A stretch of DNA of 64,000 bases, from assembly GCA_013180625.2 (NCBI GenBank), contig SNVD02013873.1, positions 1 to 64,000 of the forward strand. The letters run 5' to 3'. The stretch is from Boswellia sacra. Taxonomy: Eukaryota; Streptophyta; Magnoliopsida; Sapindales; Burseraceae. This document shows positions 50,548 through 63,070 of this stretch, piece after piece. The notes under the pieces are model-generated. The model saw only the letters and a program-made list of their open reading frames with translations, was not told the DNA's origin and searched no databases. The translations under genes were made by a program, and so were the position numbers. How positions within the stretch are numbered: position 1 is the stretch's first letter; every line of letters begins with the position of its first letter.

Positions 50548-51739
50548 TTTGGTTGTTTCTAAGTTTTTGCATACATATCAACATTTAATATCAGACACTA
50601 CGTTGCCAAAGACTTTTCTGTACAATAAAGGTCCAGCATCCTAGTTCGGAAAATAAAAAGTTGCCTAGATATTTGTCGACAGAGATTGTAATTATTCGGC
50701 CGTGAGAGGGCGACATTCTACGGTAAGATAAGAGCAGTGTAGGGCACTAAGTAAAATATACTTTACCTTTTATCATAATAGACGAAGTGGCATTATTGAT
50801 GTGCTAATCTATGGATCTCATCATATGTCCTGCTCTTAAGGTCATCGTGTACACATAAGATATCTTAATGACAGCATATTTTTTAATATTTTTTTTGTAG
50901 GAATCGTGAATTATTGAATGAATGCACTCTAAATTTTATATTTAAATAATCATATTATTATCTTAATTAATTAATTTATAAAAATGATTAAAATTACTTA
51001 GTCAATAATAAATGATGATATTTAATATTGAGATTATTTTTATCTAACTAATTTATAAAGTTTTGACTTTCTTTCATAATTCTATCACACAATCAAACAA
51101 AAGAGAAACATTCCTCGTCCCTTTTTTTCTTCCAATTTTTATTTTAACTCACTTTTCCTTTCTTCTCTTCTTTCCTCACCATTGTTTGGAGGAAGTAGAA
51201 CTGATGATGTTACATGATGATGCTAATTAAGAAAAGTATTTGATAGACACTACATCAATTCAATTGTTATTATGTAAACACCCTTTTGAAAACTAAACAG
51301 AAAGCTTGCTTAAATAAGAATAATGATACTCATTATAAATTATATTTCAAATTTTATATCCTTAATAATATGTATTTAATCAATAATTGTAAAGTAGATG
51401 CGTTGATGATGAAATGATTTATCATAGCGTTTCATAATTCATACAATAAATAACATTTTACTTGAGATAAAAATTTGGAAAGAGTATAGTTACTTTTAAA
51501 TAATAAAAAGTCTTTCCTTGCATTAATTATACTTTACTATCCTCCCTTGCTTTAATTACCAAAATTTCTATATTAGACACGCCCTCTATTTTTCCCAAAT
51601 TTGTATATCTATATCCAACTAGCTATTGCGCAAGGACATTTATTGTCACTATTTTTTTGCATTAAAACTTTCATATATTAAAGAAAAAATTTCAAAAATC
51701 TATATTTTTCTTTCAAATATTTTTATTTGTATAGAAATA
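50548..51739. other. Intergenic, no gene seen
   Basis: AT-rich. Nothing supported on either strand. Confidence 0.45.
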
Positions 51740-51860
51740 AACTTGCACCAATTTGAAAAAATTTTGTGGCTCTAGACTCATTGCTTGGAGTTATTTTGAT
51801 TGATGCGGGGAAACTTCTCTGAGTTGTTTTGCAGCCTTACTGTTGCATGTATAAGAGACA
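51740..51860 (-). pseudogene. NPF exon 1 5' end and leader, remnant
   Basis: Matches the region around the exon 1 start at 45676-45850: ATGAGTCTAGAGCCACAAAA on the minus strand aligns with ATGAGTCCAGAACCACAACA. The initiator region is changed and the 3' half of exon 1 is absent. Confidence 0.65.
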
Positions 51861-51887
51861 TTAAAAACAATTATATATATATGAATT

Positions 51888-52068
51888 AGGATCCTCTCCT
51901 GATCTTAACTTTACCTTATCTTTTTTAGATCTTGGGTCATATGAATTTTAATGATTTTAAATGGTTATGATCTATTATATTCTCTTTCTTCTCTTATTTA
52001 TTATGTATTAACCAGCAATTTTACGTCTCCATTTTGTTAAGGTGAAGATCAAATCAGGAGAGAATCCT
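51888..52068. mobile_element. MITE, ~30 bp inverted ends
   Basis: AGGATCCTCTCCTGATCTTA at the left is matched by the reverse complement of ATCAAATCAGGAGAGAATCCT at the right. The sister region (45860-46000) does not have it. An (AT)n tract follows at 52073-52099. Confidence 0.75.
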
Positions 52069-52750
52069 GGTGCTATATATATATATATATATATATATTG
52101 CACCATATTTTGTTCAAATGCAAACTGTTTGACCACTCATCATGTCATGTCATGAACAATAGGTGATGGCGCACTACTACAAATGTCGAAGGTTTAATTA
52201 AAAGTAGAATCATCTTCTATTATTTTCAAATATGGAATCCACTGTGCGAGATGGTGGAATTCATCTCCTACAAACTTGATAGTTACGATTAAAGTTTGAA
52301 GTTACAATCTCTGGGTATAATACGTAGAGTACACGCACTACTGCACACAAGCACCGAGTTCATTTTCTAACATTAGTTCGAAGCTTAATTCAACCTAAAA
52401 ACTTGAAGCACTATCAGCCGTACGCGTAATATACGTCCACTTCTGATATTTTGATCAATTTCTGTATCGTAACAGGGAAATGCTATGGTACATCAAGATG
52501 CCGTAGCATTTTTAGTATAATTCGTACAAATTTTGGACAGGAGTATGTACAAAAAGTGAACAAGTACAGAAAAAATTGTATTTTGAATCTTTACAAAATT
52601 TATATTTGTTTTATAATTTTTATATACTTATATACAAAATTTATTTAAATTGTACAAAAATTGGACTGGTAACTCGATGTACCTTACTAAAACCCATCAT
52701 AACATAACAAAAAATACCCTAACCAATTAAATTTTGCCATGTGATTGATA
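52069..52750. other. Duplicated upstream region, then AT-rich spacer
   Basis: To about 52410 it is the second copy of 46000-46300. After that no gene; a small hairpin (ATGCTATGG...CCGTAGCAT) is at about 52481-52510. Confidence 0.5.
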
Positions 52751-53309
52751 TGTTAATTATTTGGCTCATATGCAATTTTTAGGATCCCACATGGTAACTT
52801 GTGAAGTGTGGATTTCATATAGCTCTTATAAAATAAGCCATATGGGAAATTATTTTGTGTCCCAAATTGAAATATCTTTCACCCCCTAAAGTTGTAAGGT
52901 CTCGCAAATAAGACCTCATAGTTTAAGGGCCTTTTTGTAAGGACCTTAAAGTTTGTAATATTTGCTTTTTCTCCCTTTGAGTTTGGGTATTTGTAGTATT
53001 GCCCAATTGTTTGGGTAATTACAGTTTGGCCCAACTATTTGGGTAATTATAGTTTGACCCAATAGTTGTGAAATTTGTATTGTGGCCTAAAAGTTTGTAA
53101 TTCTCTTTGAAGATAGTGGAAAGTTTCTTCAGCGGCGCTCAAGGACGTAGGTATTTATACCGAACCTCGTTAAATCTTGGTGTTCTTTCTATTTTTGTAT
53201 TGTGGTTGATTGGTTGCCTCTTTAGTTGCTATTATATTCAATTATCTAGCATAGTTTGTGTTGTGCATTTTGGTTGTTCTGTGGTTATCGCTTCCGCTTG
53301 TGCATAACA
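52751..53309 (+). repeat. 5' LTR of the copia element
   Basis: 559 bp, TGTTAATTATTTGG to TGTGCATAACA. Contains TTATAAAATAAG as a possible promoter. Confidence 0.95.
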
Positions 53310-53323
53310 ATTGGTATCAGAGC
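53310..53323 (+). promoter_or_regulatory. Primer-binding site
   Basis: ATTGGTATCAGAGC directly follows the 5' LTR. TGGTATCAGAGC is the usual plant copia site pairing with initiator tRNA-Met. Confidence 0.9.
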
Positions 53324-53475
53324 CGAAGGTTTTCGGTAGTTAGTGGCTATTTCATTTAAGCACTTGCTACTATTCTGGGCTGTTGATTTTGGATTGCTAG
53401 TTATTGAATATAATAGTTTGTTTGGAGCTTGGTTATTGGTGATTTGTGTATCGAGCTTATTTGTGAGAGGTAGTA

Positions 53476-56400
53476 ATGGCTTCATCGTCTACTGTATCTG
53501 AGAAGACAGTAACTGTGACAAATGCAAAAATAGATGTTGAAAAATTTGATGGCCGAAATAATTTCGGCTTATGGCAGAGTGAGGTTTTGGACGGGTTGTA
53601 TCAGCAAGATTTGGATATTGTTCTGGAAGAAACAAAACCAGAAGATATCAGTGCCAGAGATTGGGACAGGCTTAATATAAAAGCTTGTGGGTTGATTCGC
53701 TCTTACTTGTGTAGAGAACAAAAGTATCCGTTCACTAAGGAGACATCTGCAAACAAATTGTGGAAGGCGCTGGAAAACAAATATATGAAGAAAAGCAATG
53801 AGAATCGGCTGTATCTATTGAAGAGATTGTTCCGTCTCCGGTTGAAACCAGGTACGAGCATCAGTTCTCATATTGATGAGTTTAATAAGTTTATTGCTGA
53901 TTTGTTAAACTTAGATGAAACCTTCAAAGATGAAATTAAGGCTATGCTATTGATTGGCTCACTTCCAGATGAATTAGATCATTTATGCATTACTCTTATC
54001 CATGGGAAAGATAAACTGTCTTTTGAAGAAGTTTGTTCTGCTTTGTTGAATTATGAAATTCGTAAGAAAGATCAAATGGAATATAGGGATGAGTCAGTAG
54101 ATGGATTGACAGTGAGAGGGCGTAGTCATAGTAGGAAACCAGGAAAAAGGGGAAAATCTTTGTCGAGAGGTAGATTAGGAAAAGATGAGTGTGCCTTTTG
54201 TCGTGAGAAAGGGCATTGGAAGAAAGATTGTCCTAAGTTGAAAAAGAAGATAAGGGCAAGGCTGTTTCTGATGCATGTGTTGTTGAGCGTGAGGATGATA
54301 GTGATTCAGATATTTGTCTAGTTGGTCATCCGTCCACTTCTGTTTCTGATTAGTGGATTATGGATTCGGGTTGTACTTATCATATGTGTCCACATCGGGA
54401 TTGTTTCTTTCAGTTTGAGGAGCTTGATTGTGGAGTTGTGTATATGGGCAATGATGATATTTGCCATACTGCTGGGATAGGTTCGATTCGATTGAGGAAT
54501 CATGATGGACTGACTAGAGTTTTGACAGATGTTCGGCATGTACCGAAGTTGAAGAAGAATCTCATCTCTTTGGGAGCCTTAGAATCTAAAGGCTGTGGTA
54601 TATCTATTCGAGATGGTATTCTGAGGGTCACTTCAGGCGCTCTTGTGGTATTGAAAGGCACTAGGAGGAACAACTTGTATTACTATAATGGTAGTACGGT
54701 TATTGGATCAACTGCTATGGTTTCTGATAATGATACAGATTCAGAGATCACTAGACTGTGGCATATGCGATTGGGACATGTAGGTGAGAAAGCCTTATTT
54801 AGTTTGGTGAAACGAGACTTATTGAAAGGTGCAAAGACCTGTAAGCTAGATTTTTGTGAGCATTGTGTTCTAGGAAAGCAGAAGAGAGTGAAATTTGGCA
54901 CCGCTATTCATAATACCAAGGGTATTCTTGATTATGTTCACTCAGATGTGTGGGGACCTACTAAAACTGCATCTATGGGAGGTAGGCACTACTTTGTTAC
55001 TTTTGTTGATGACTTTTTCAGAAGAACTTGGGTATACTGTTTGAAATCAAAAGATGATGTACTTCGTGCTTTTCTTAAATGGAAAAAGATGATTGAGACA
55101 CAAACTGGCAAGAAGATCAAGCATCTCAGAACAGATAATGGTGGTGAGTATTACAGTGATCAGTTTTTGAAATTGTATCGAGATGAAGGTATTGTACGTC
55201 ATTTTACTGTTAGAGGTACACCACAGCAGAATGGGGTGGCAGAACGCATGAACCGGACATTGCTGGAGAAAGTTTGGTGTATGTTGTCCAATGCTGGGTT
55301 GGGCAAAGAATTTTGGGCTGAGGCTGTGACTTATGCGTGTCATCTCATTAATCGTCTACCTTCAGCTGCTATTGGTGATAGAACTCCATTTGAGGTATGG
55401 TCTGGACAACCTGTTTCTGATTATGATTCTTTACATGTTTTTGGTTCTACTGCATATTATCATGTGAAAGAATCTAAGCTGGATCCTAGAGCCAAGAAAG
55501 CGATTTTCTTGGGATTTGCTTCAAGAGTGAAAGGATATCGTCTTTGGTGTCCTAGTTTGAGGAAGATTATATCCAGCAGAGATGTGACATTTGATGAGTC
55601 TTCAATGTTGAAGAAATCAGAAAACCAGACAAAGGTGAATGGTACTCTACAGCAGGTGGAGCATACTCAGCAGCAGGTGGAGTTTGAAACGATGATATTG
55701 AACCCAGTTAGATCTGTTGAGACAGATGTTGATACTCCTATGACAGAGGGAGATTTGGGAGATGATGGTGAGGGTTCTACTCAGGAACCTCAACAGCAAC
55801 AAGAATCTATTGCAGTTAATAGGCCAAGACGTGAGATTCGCAGACCTGATCGATTTGCTGATATGGTGGTCTATGCACTTCCAATTGTAGATGCTGATGT
55901 TCCTTCCACTTATAGGAAGGCAGTCAGATGTTCTAAAGTTGATGAGTGGAAGACAGCTATGAGCGAAGAGATGTAGTCTCTTCAGAAGAATGAAACTTGG
56001 GAGCTAGCTCAACTACCGAAGGGTAAAAAGGCAATTGGGTGCAAATGGGTATATGCAAAGAAAGATGGATTTCCTGACAAGATTGACGTCCGCTACAAGG
56101 CAAGGTTGGTGGCTAAAGGCTACGCTCAGAGGGAAGGAATTGACTACAATGATGTATTTTCCCTAGTTGTGAAACATTCTTCCATTAGAATTTTGTTGGC
56201 CTTGGTAGCTCAGATGAATATGGAACTAGTTCAACTTGATGTAAAAACTACATTTTTACATGGTGACTTGGAAGAGGAAATCTATATGACTCAGCCAGAG
56301 GGATTCAAAGTTGCTGGTAAGGAAAATTTAGTATGCAAACTGAAAAGATCGCTTTATGGTTTGAAGCAATCTCCCAGATAGTGGTATAAGCGATTTGATC

Positions 56401-57473
56401 GGTTTATAATGGGTCAGAAGTACACAAGAAGCAAATTTGATAATTGTGTGTATTTTTGGAGGCTACGTGATGGTTCTTTCATTTATCTACTCTTGTATGT
56501 TGATGATATGTTGATAGCTTCGACGAATGTCGAAGAAATTGCAAAGTTGAAGACTCAGTTGAATCGAGAGTTTGAAATGAAAGATTTGGGTGAAGCTAAG
56601 AAGATTCTTGGCATGGAGATTAGCAGAGATAGAGGGAGAAGCAAGATTTGTTTGACTCAGAAGCAGTATCTGAAGAGGGTATTACAACGGTTTGGCATTA
56701 CAGAGCAGTCTAAACCTGTAAGTACCCCACTTGCTCCTTATATGAAGCTCAGTGCATCTTTATCTCCTAGTACAGATGAGGAACGAGAGTATATGTCTCG
56801 AGTTCCATATGCTAATGCAGTGAGTAGCCTAATGTATGCTATGGTGTATACGAGACCCGACATTTCACATGCAGTTGGAGTTGTGAGCAGGTATATGCAT
56901 GATCCTGGTAAAGGACATTGGCAAGCAGTGAAATGGATTCTACGGTATTTGTTGAAAACCGTAGATGTTGGCTTAGTCTTTGAGAGGGATGATACATGTG
57001 GTCAGTATGCTATTGGTTATGTTGATTCAGATTATGCTGGTGATTTGGATAAACGTCGGTCGACAACCGGTTATGTGTTTACTCTTGTAAGAGCACCAGT
57101 GAGTTGGAAGTCTACTTTACAGTCTACAGTGGCTTTGTCTACTGCGGAGGCAGAGTATATGGCTATGACATAGGCTGTGAAGGAAGCTATTTGGTTACAG
57201 GGATTGCTGGATGAATTGAGAATTGGGCAGAAGAAGATTAGTCTTTATTCTGACAGTCAGAGTGCTATCCACTTAGCGAAGAATCCAGTGTTCCATGTTC
57301 GTACGAAGCATATTGATGTTCGGTATCATTTTGTGCGGGAGATTATTGATGAAGGGAGAATCTTACTTCAGAAGATTGAGACTGCCGAGAATCCTGCAGA
57401 TATGTTGACTAAGGTTGTGACAGCGATCAAGTTCAGTCATTGTTTAGACTTGATCAACATTGTGCGAGTTTGA
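53476..57473 (+). pseudogene. copia gag-pol, frameshifted and with four amber codons
   Basis: ATG at 53476. The gag runs to about 54250 and ends with the zinc knuckle CAFCREKGHWKKDC (54190-54232). A frameshift follows near 54240-54255. Protease begins around MDSGCTYHMCP (54360), just after TAG at 54351-54353. Integrase has an HHCC finger (HMRLGH...CEHC, 54763-54870) and the D, D, E residues in SDVWGP, TDNGGEY and QNGVAERMN (to about 55250). TAG at 55974 follows the linker. RT has YVDDM (about 56499-56513) and TAG at 56379 (after LKQSPR). RNase H has VDSDYAGD, TAEAEYM, TAG at 57171 and YSDSQSA. It ends with TGA at 57471-57473. Apart from the lesions, domains are complete and in one frame after 54255. 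Confidence 0.93.
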
Positions 57474-57574
57474 TCGCGCCATTGGGCGCATTTAGAGGCG
57501 TTGCAGTTGTGATAGAGAATATGGGAAAAAGAAGAGTTTTGTGGTGGGTCGGCATATTCGCCAATGTGGAGATT

Positions 57575-58147
57575 TGTTAATTATTTGGCTCATATGCAAT
57601 TTTTAGGATCCCACATCGGTAACTTGTGAAGTGTGGGTTTCATATAGCTCTTATAAAATAAGCCATATGGGAAATTATTTTGTGTCCCAAATTGAAATAT
57701 CTTTCACCCCCTAAAGTTGTAAGGTCTCGCAAATAAGACCTCATAGTTTAAGGGCCTTTCTGTAAGGACCTTAAAGTTTGTAATATTTGCTTTTTCTCCC
57801 TTTGATTTTGGGTATTTGTAGTATTGCCCAATTGTTTGGGTAATTACAGTTTGGCCCAACTATTTGGGTAAACTATTTGGGTAATTATAGTTTGACCCAA
57901 TAGTTGTGAAATTTGTATTGTGGCCCAAAAGTTTGTAATTCTCTTTGAAGATAGTGGAAAGTTTCTTCAGCGGCGCCTGAGGACGTAGGTACTTATACCG
58001 AACCTCGTTAAATCCTGGTGTGTTTTCTATTTCTGCATTGTGGTTGATTGGTTGCCTCTTTAGTTGTTATTATATTCAATTATCTAGCATAGTTGTGGTT
58101 GTGCATTTGGTTGTTCTATTGGTTATCGCTTCCGCTTGTGCATAACA
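57575..58147 (+). repeat. 3' LTR of the copia element
   Basis: 573 bp. 14 bp longer than the 5' LTR because AACTATTTGGGTAA-type sequence is duplicated. Preceded by a purine-rich GTGGAGATT. Confidence 0.95.
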
Positions 58148-59331
58148 TGATACAGGTAATTTATTATTATTTTTATCCTCTTTCATTAAGCAGTTAAACG
58201 TTCAGGACATAATTATCACTCATCTCTCCCTTGGAAGCAGATCTGTTCACCGATAAAGTTTGATACACGGCCACCACAAACTAATATTAATAGCTTTCCG
58301 TTATCATTAGGAACAACATTTTTTGATCCGTAGAAAGTACTACAGTTAAGACTTTCGTTTATCAGTTAATGTTTATGTTTTCATGTGCAAGGATCTCATC
58401 TATAGTTTCATGCATGTGTACTATGTTATATATGTTATGAAATTGATTCACCGAAAAAACTTAAGTTTGTATTTGTGGGTTTCACTAGTAATTAATCTTC
58501 AACATACGCTCCGTCGCATGCAAGAATTTTACATGTAATTACACATGAAACAAATCTCAAATGTCTCTTTATGGGACTTACAAGTACATAATTGACACTA
58601 AAAGAATTCAAATATATAATATGTGATTGTTATGTTAAAATGGCTATGATAAATCATTGAATCAGCCATTAATTAGAAAATAAATCTCATTAATATCTTA
58701 CACTAGTCTACACAAGCGAGCAAGACTAGCTACAAGAATGTCAATACTGAAGCTGAAGCCAAGCAAAAGCACATTCATCTTGCGCTTGAACCAAGGTTAT
58801 TGAAGTGTAGAAGAGTTGAGAATTGAAACCTGAGTCGGTGTGCAACTCCATGGAGATATAATTTTGCACCTTTCTGCTTAGATATATTCATTTGGATGCT
58901 CCGAGAAAGTTCTTCTTATTGCTCGCATCAATAATGAAGAGTTTCTCAACTTGGAAACCATGATGGCGCGCAATATCTTGCAAGTATCTATAATGCTAAA
59001 GCAATTAGCTGAAATCGTAGAAGACCAATTTTTAAAGGAAATATATTTTCATTGGCCTAAAAAATTAAACTTAAAAACAATATTTCTGATGCCTTCACAA
59101 AAGTAGTAGATTTTATCGATAATATTTGCCAATGAACTTGTTAAGATAAGTTGCCTTCACATGGCAAAGTAGTATATATGGCCTACTTTTCTGTTTTAAT
59201 AATTAAATTCAAATAAAAATAAGATAAAGATCTTGATCAGTAATTGATTAATTTATAGTATTTAATCCAAGACTGCTTGGTTAATAAAGGAAATTGAACT
59301 TCTAGCTAGGCCACCCATGTTGAGGCATAAT
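58148..59331. other. Spacer between copia and gypsy elements
   Basis: No coding region, RNA gene or clear repeat supported. The two codons-poor strands contain only short open frames. Confidence 0.45.
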
Positions 59332-62300
59332 TGTCACAACCCGTACCCAATGTAGTAATATTGCAGCGGAAAAGAATTTACCAAGGGAACACAGTCATCG
59401 CTATGCCGAAATCCTTCCTTAATCTTTAACTGATCGAATACCTAAGGTACACAACAGACTAGTGAGTATGAAACTCAGTAAGCAGCTAGAATTATAAAAC
59501 TATCGTAACACTCAAAATAAAATAATAAATGGCGATAACCATTTCAGAATATGACTACTATTCAATACTTATTCCATAAATCACTTATTATTGTTCATTT
59601 CTTGGTATACAAGCCACCAGTGCCCTACTAAGACAGTCTGAAAATTGATTTCACTGTTTAAGGATTGAGTCTCTGTGTGAGGGAACTGGCATGGTAGTGC
59701 CAAGTTTTGACTTCCAATCCGTTGCAAATTTCAGTTTTGCGCTCCTACGCCAAAGGAAAGGCATGTATGCACCAACTCTCTATTCTCTCTTACTTAAGTC
59801 GGTGCAAATGGTGGCTCTAGCGCGAAAGGTATGGCGCAGCGATGCCAATGCTCTGTCTATACCTCTTTAGATCCGTTAAAGATGCACTCTGCACCATTTA
59901 ATGGCGCTCCTGCACCAACCCTATATCATTGGCCATTTCTTAAACCAATTGCTCTCTTATCTAGTCACATTCCTAATCCCATAAATACCTGTCTATGGGT
60001 AATCAAGGATGGCTTTTCCGTGTCAAAGCTCATCACATACACCCATATATACGCCCATTTACATAAGCATGTCTCATTTACACATAAACTTTCCACAAGT
60101 CTATCACATCCTCATGTGCTCCCATAAACATATAAATAATTCATACATGAGTTTCCATAAGCTAGCTACACTATTCACATGGATATCCATTTCACCTAAT
60201 TTCGGAAGCTTCCACAGTACAGTCACAAACACTTAGGAACAATGCTCTCTAATCAACGTAGGACTTTTCATTTCACAGTCAGTTCCCATATGTAGGCCTA
60301 CCCATGAATCAGCTCAATGCTAGTCTAACAATCCAGGTGATACCGGGCCCATGCTACCGAATCTCGTCTAGATAAACACATGGTTCAGTCCTCCCCTCAA
60401 GCCATGGGAGTACGTAACAGTACGGATACATTCAGATGCCTACACTTGAAATAGCTCGAGGCTAGTCTGACAATCTGGGCGATACCGAGCCCATGCTACC
60501 GAATCTCGTCTAGAGAAACACATGGTCCAGACCTCCCCTCAAGCTATGAGAGCCAAGTATCCTAAGTTGTGGCATGCCATTCACATATCAGTTTTCACAT
60601 TCAGTCATATAAGTGAAGCTCTATATTAAGCTTTCACTCACATATCATATTTCACATTTCAGTCAGTCATATAAGTGAAGCTCTATATTAAGCTTTCATT
60701 CACATATCACATTTCACATTTCAGTCACATAAGTGAAGCTCTTTATATCAAGCTTCTAACCTAATCACAACTTATCACAATTCATTCACCATAATGCTAG
60801 CATTTAACGGTATCACATTTCACATTCAACATTCAATATAATCCGATGGGCTTGGCAGGAAATTTCAAATTCATAACACATCACACAATGATGCGTGCCT
60901 TCGCACATCACAGTATTGCAGTTTACTTTCATAATTAGGGTTCTACATAGGCTTCTCATTAATCACATATACATTTACAAATACAATAAGCCTACATATC
61001 TCATATATGCTTATGGATGTGCACAATCCACACATTGGTATCATTTCTACACATATAGAACCCCAATGACATCTTTATTCGTGCCAACACCTTCCATTAC
61101 TCTTTGATGTATTTTAATCATATCGTTGCACAACTATTTCCATGTACAATTGATCTCATTCATTTTTCATTCATACATATTCATGAGACTCTAATACACA
61201 TGGTATTTCATGGACATTCATTTGTCATGCCATCCACATGAGGAATTAGTATCCTAGAACGTTTAGCATGTATTTCATTCTTCATATACTCACATCGTTT
61301 CATTGGCAATATTATTCAAGCCATATCACAACAAATTCACATATATGAAGGCACATTCACATTTCTATGTCTCACACATGTAGAAGTTACACCAACAAGT
61401 CAATCACATACACTTCAAAGTGTGTGAAATCACACATTTCATAAACCACTATAAACCCCAATCAAATCATTTCCTATATCAAGGTCCATGTATTCATGGC
61501 CCCATACACCTTCCATCCACACAACTCACATATATTCATAATCACAATCAATAAACACATTTCATTAATAGTTAATATCTGTTGTGTCTTCAGAAGGGTC
61601 TAGCTACTTACTTGATTAGCCTCGCCTCTTAATTTCGTTGTCCTGTATTTCTTGAAGAGCGGTTGTTTAAAGTTCATCTCTTCTTCTTCTCCTTCCTCTC
61701 TAGTAACCATTGACATAGTCATGACACACTGATTAGTGTCCATTTAGAAGTTATTAAATCCCTTATAGGTTAACAACAATTCAACCAACCAATAACATCA
61801 TTTATTAAACTCTATCACACACACATATTGGTTGGATTATTATAATAAGAGGTTATTCATTTCCAATTATCACCAAACTTCATGGAACCCAAATAGACAT
61901 ACATATTGTGGTCCATGAATTTTATTGAGTCAAAATAAGGTCATTTACTCCTTGAAAATCCTTAATTTCATTCACACAGCAAATCTGTCTGCAGACCTCT
62001 CAACTGAACAGTGCAACTTTGAAGAAGTTTATAAAATTCTATAATAATCCAATCTCTACAAACTTTTCAGTCTATAACTAGACACATATAAGAGTCATTC
62101 CACCAAAAATCATGATTTTCTAAGGAGTTTAAGGCAGTCAGATGGAATTTATTTCACATACTCAGTTTTGGAACTTAACATTCACAGTTCTTCAAGTCCA
62201 GATTTGAAAAATCATAACAATTCATATACAACTCCAAAAACCATGAAAATTTACAGTCTAATAGAAAACATACCCAAGGGTTTTCATATTAAAAATCATG

Positions 62301-63070
62301 AAATTTTACAAAGATTTGCCCCCTCAAATGGAGTTCATTTCCGCTGCCCTGTTTTAAAACAGGGGAATTCTCAATTTCGAACTAGAACTTCACAAATTCA
62401 TTACAATTCACACACTGCGAATTTTTGAGTGTTTCAAAATTCTGTAAACTCCTTGAGATGTCTAGTTTATCATATAAAAATTTCAGAGTCAGCTAGCAAC
62501 CATAGAATTTATAAGAAATTTCGGACTAACCCCTGTTCAGCGAAGAGGCTCTGCAGGAATTTCACTCAATCATGTTTCCTAACTTCCCAAACATCATCCC
62601 TTCTCCTTCAATAGACCATAACACATGTAATATCATGTTTTCTAACTTGTACCATGATGTATATAACATAAATACAAGATTAATCATAGTAGAATCTAAC
62701 ATTTTCCTTATAGAATTTCATGGTTAGGCTCTAAAGGAAGAAGGAGAAGATGAATTTACCTTAATTTCCTTCTAGCTTATTCAATTTTCCTTGAATTCCA
62801 CAAGTGAATAAAGCAAATTGAGAGAAAGAGAGAGGGCTGGAAACGTTTTTGTAGAGACAAGAAAGAAAAATGAAATTTTCTAGAATTCTCCCAAATTTAT
62901 ATAGATAAGGATTGGGTGAATTTCATGTAAGCCCTCCACTTTCCAATTCTTCCAAGTCACCCTATCATAATTTTTAATTTGCTTTATCACCCTTACAATT
63001 ATACAAAAGTACTAATAATTTAGATGCTTAAACACATAATAATTGTGGTTACACATACTAGGGTGTTACA
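59332..63070 (-). mobile_element. 3' LTR (3.74 kb) of a minus-strand Ty3/gypsy element
   Basis: On the minus strand it begins TGTAACACCCTAG at 63070 and ends GGGTTGTGACA at 59332. It is the same family as the solo LTR at 32806-36673 but visibly diverged, with two instead of three ~141 bp repeats (60300-60545). The bases flanking its two ends do not match each other, because its right side is internal element sequence. The 5' LTR should lie beyond the window. Confidence 0.85.

Larger units (their letters stand above)
52751..58147 (+). mobile_element. Complete but inactive Ty1/copia retrotransposon
   Basis: 5.4 kb with LTRs at both ends, TGATA target-site duplication (52746-52750 and 58148-58152), a primer-binding site, and gag-protease-integrase-RT-RNase H in copia order. 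The polyprotein resembles the Tnt1/Tork group. By eye the LTRs differ by about 15 substitutions, mostly transitions, and four small indels, so it is fairly young. The reading frame has one frameshift and four TAG codons. Confidence 0.95.

Noticed and set aside
52481..52690. Hairpin and GGTACATC repeats near 52.5 kb as a possible MITE
   Set aside because: Inverted similarity is only about ten bases and ends could not be defined.
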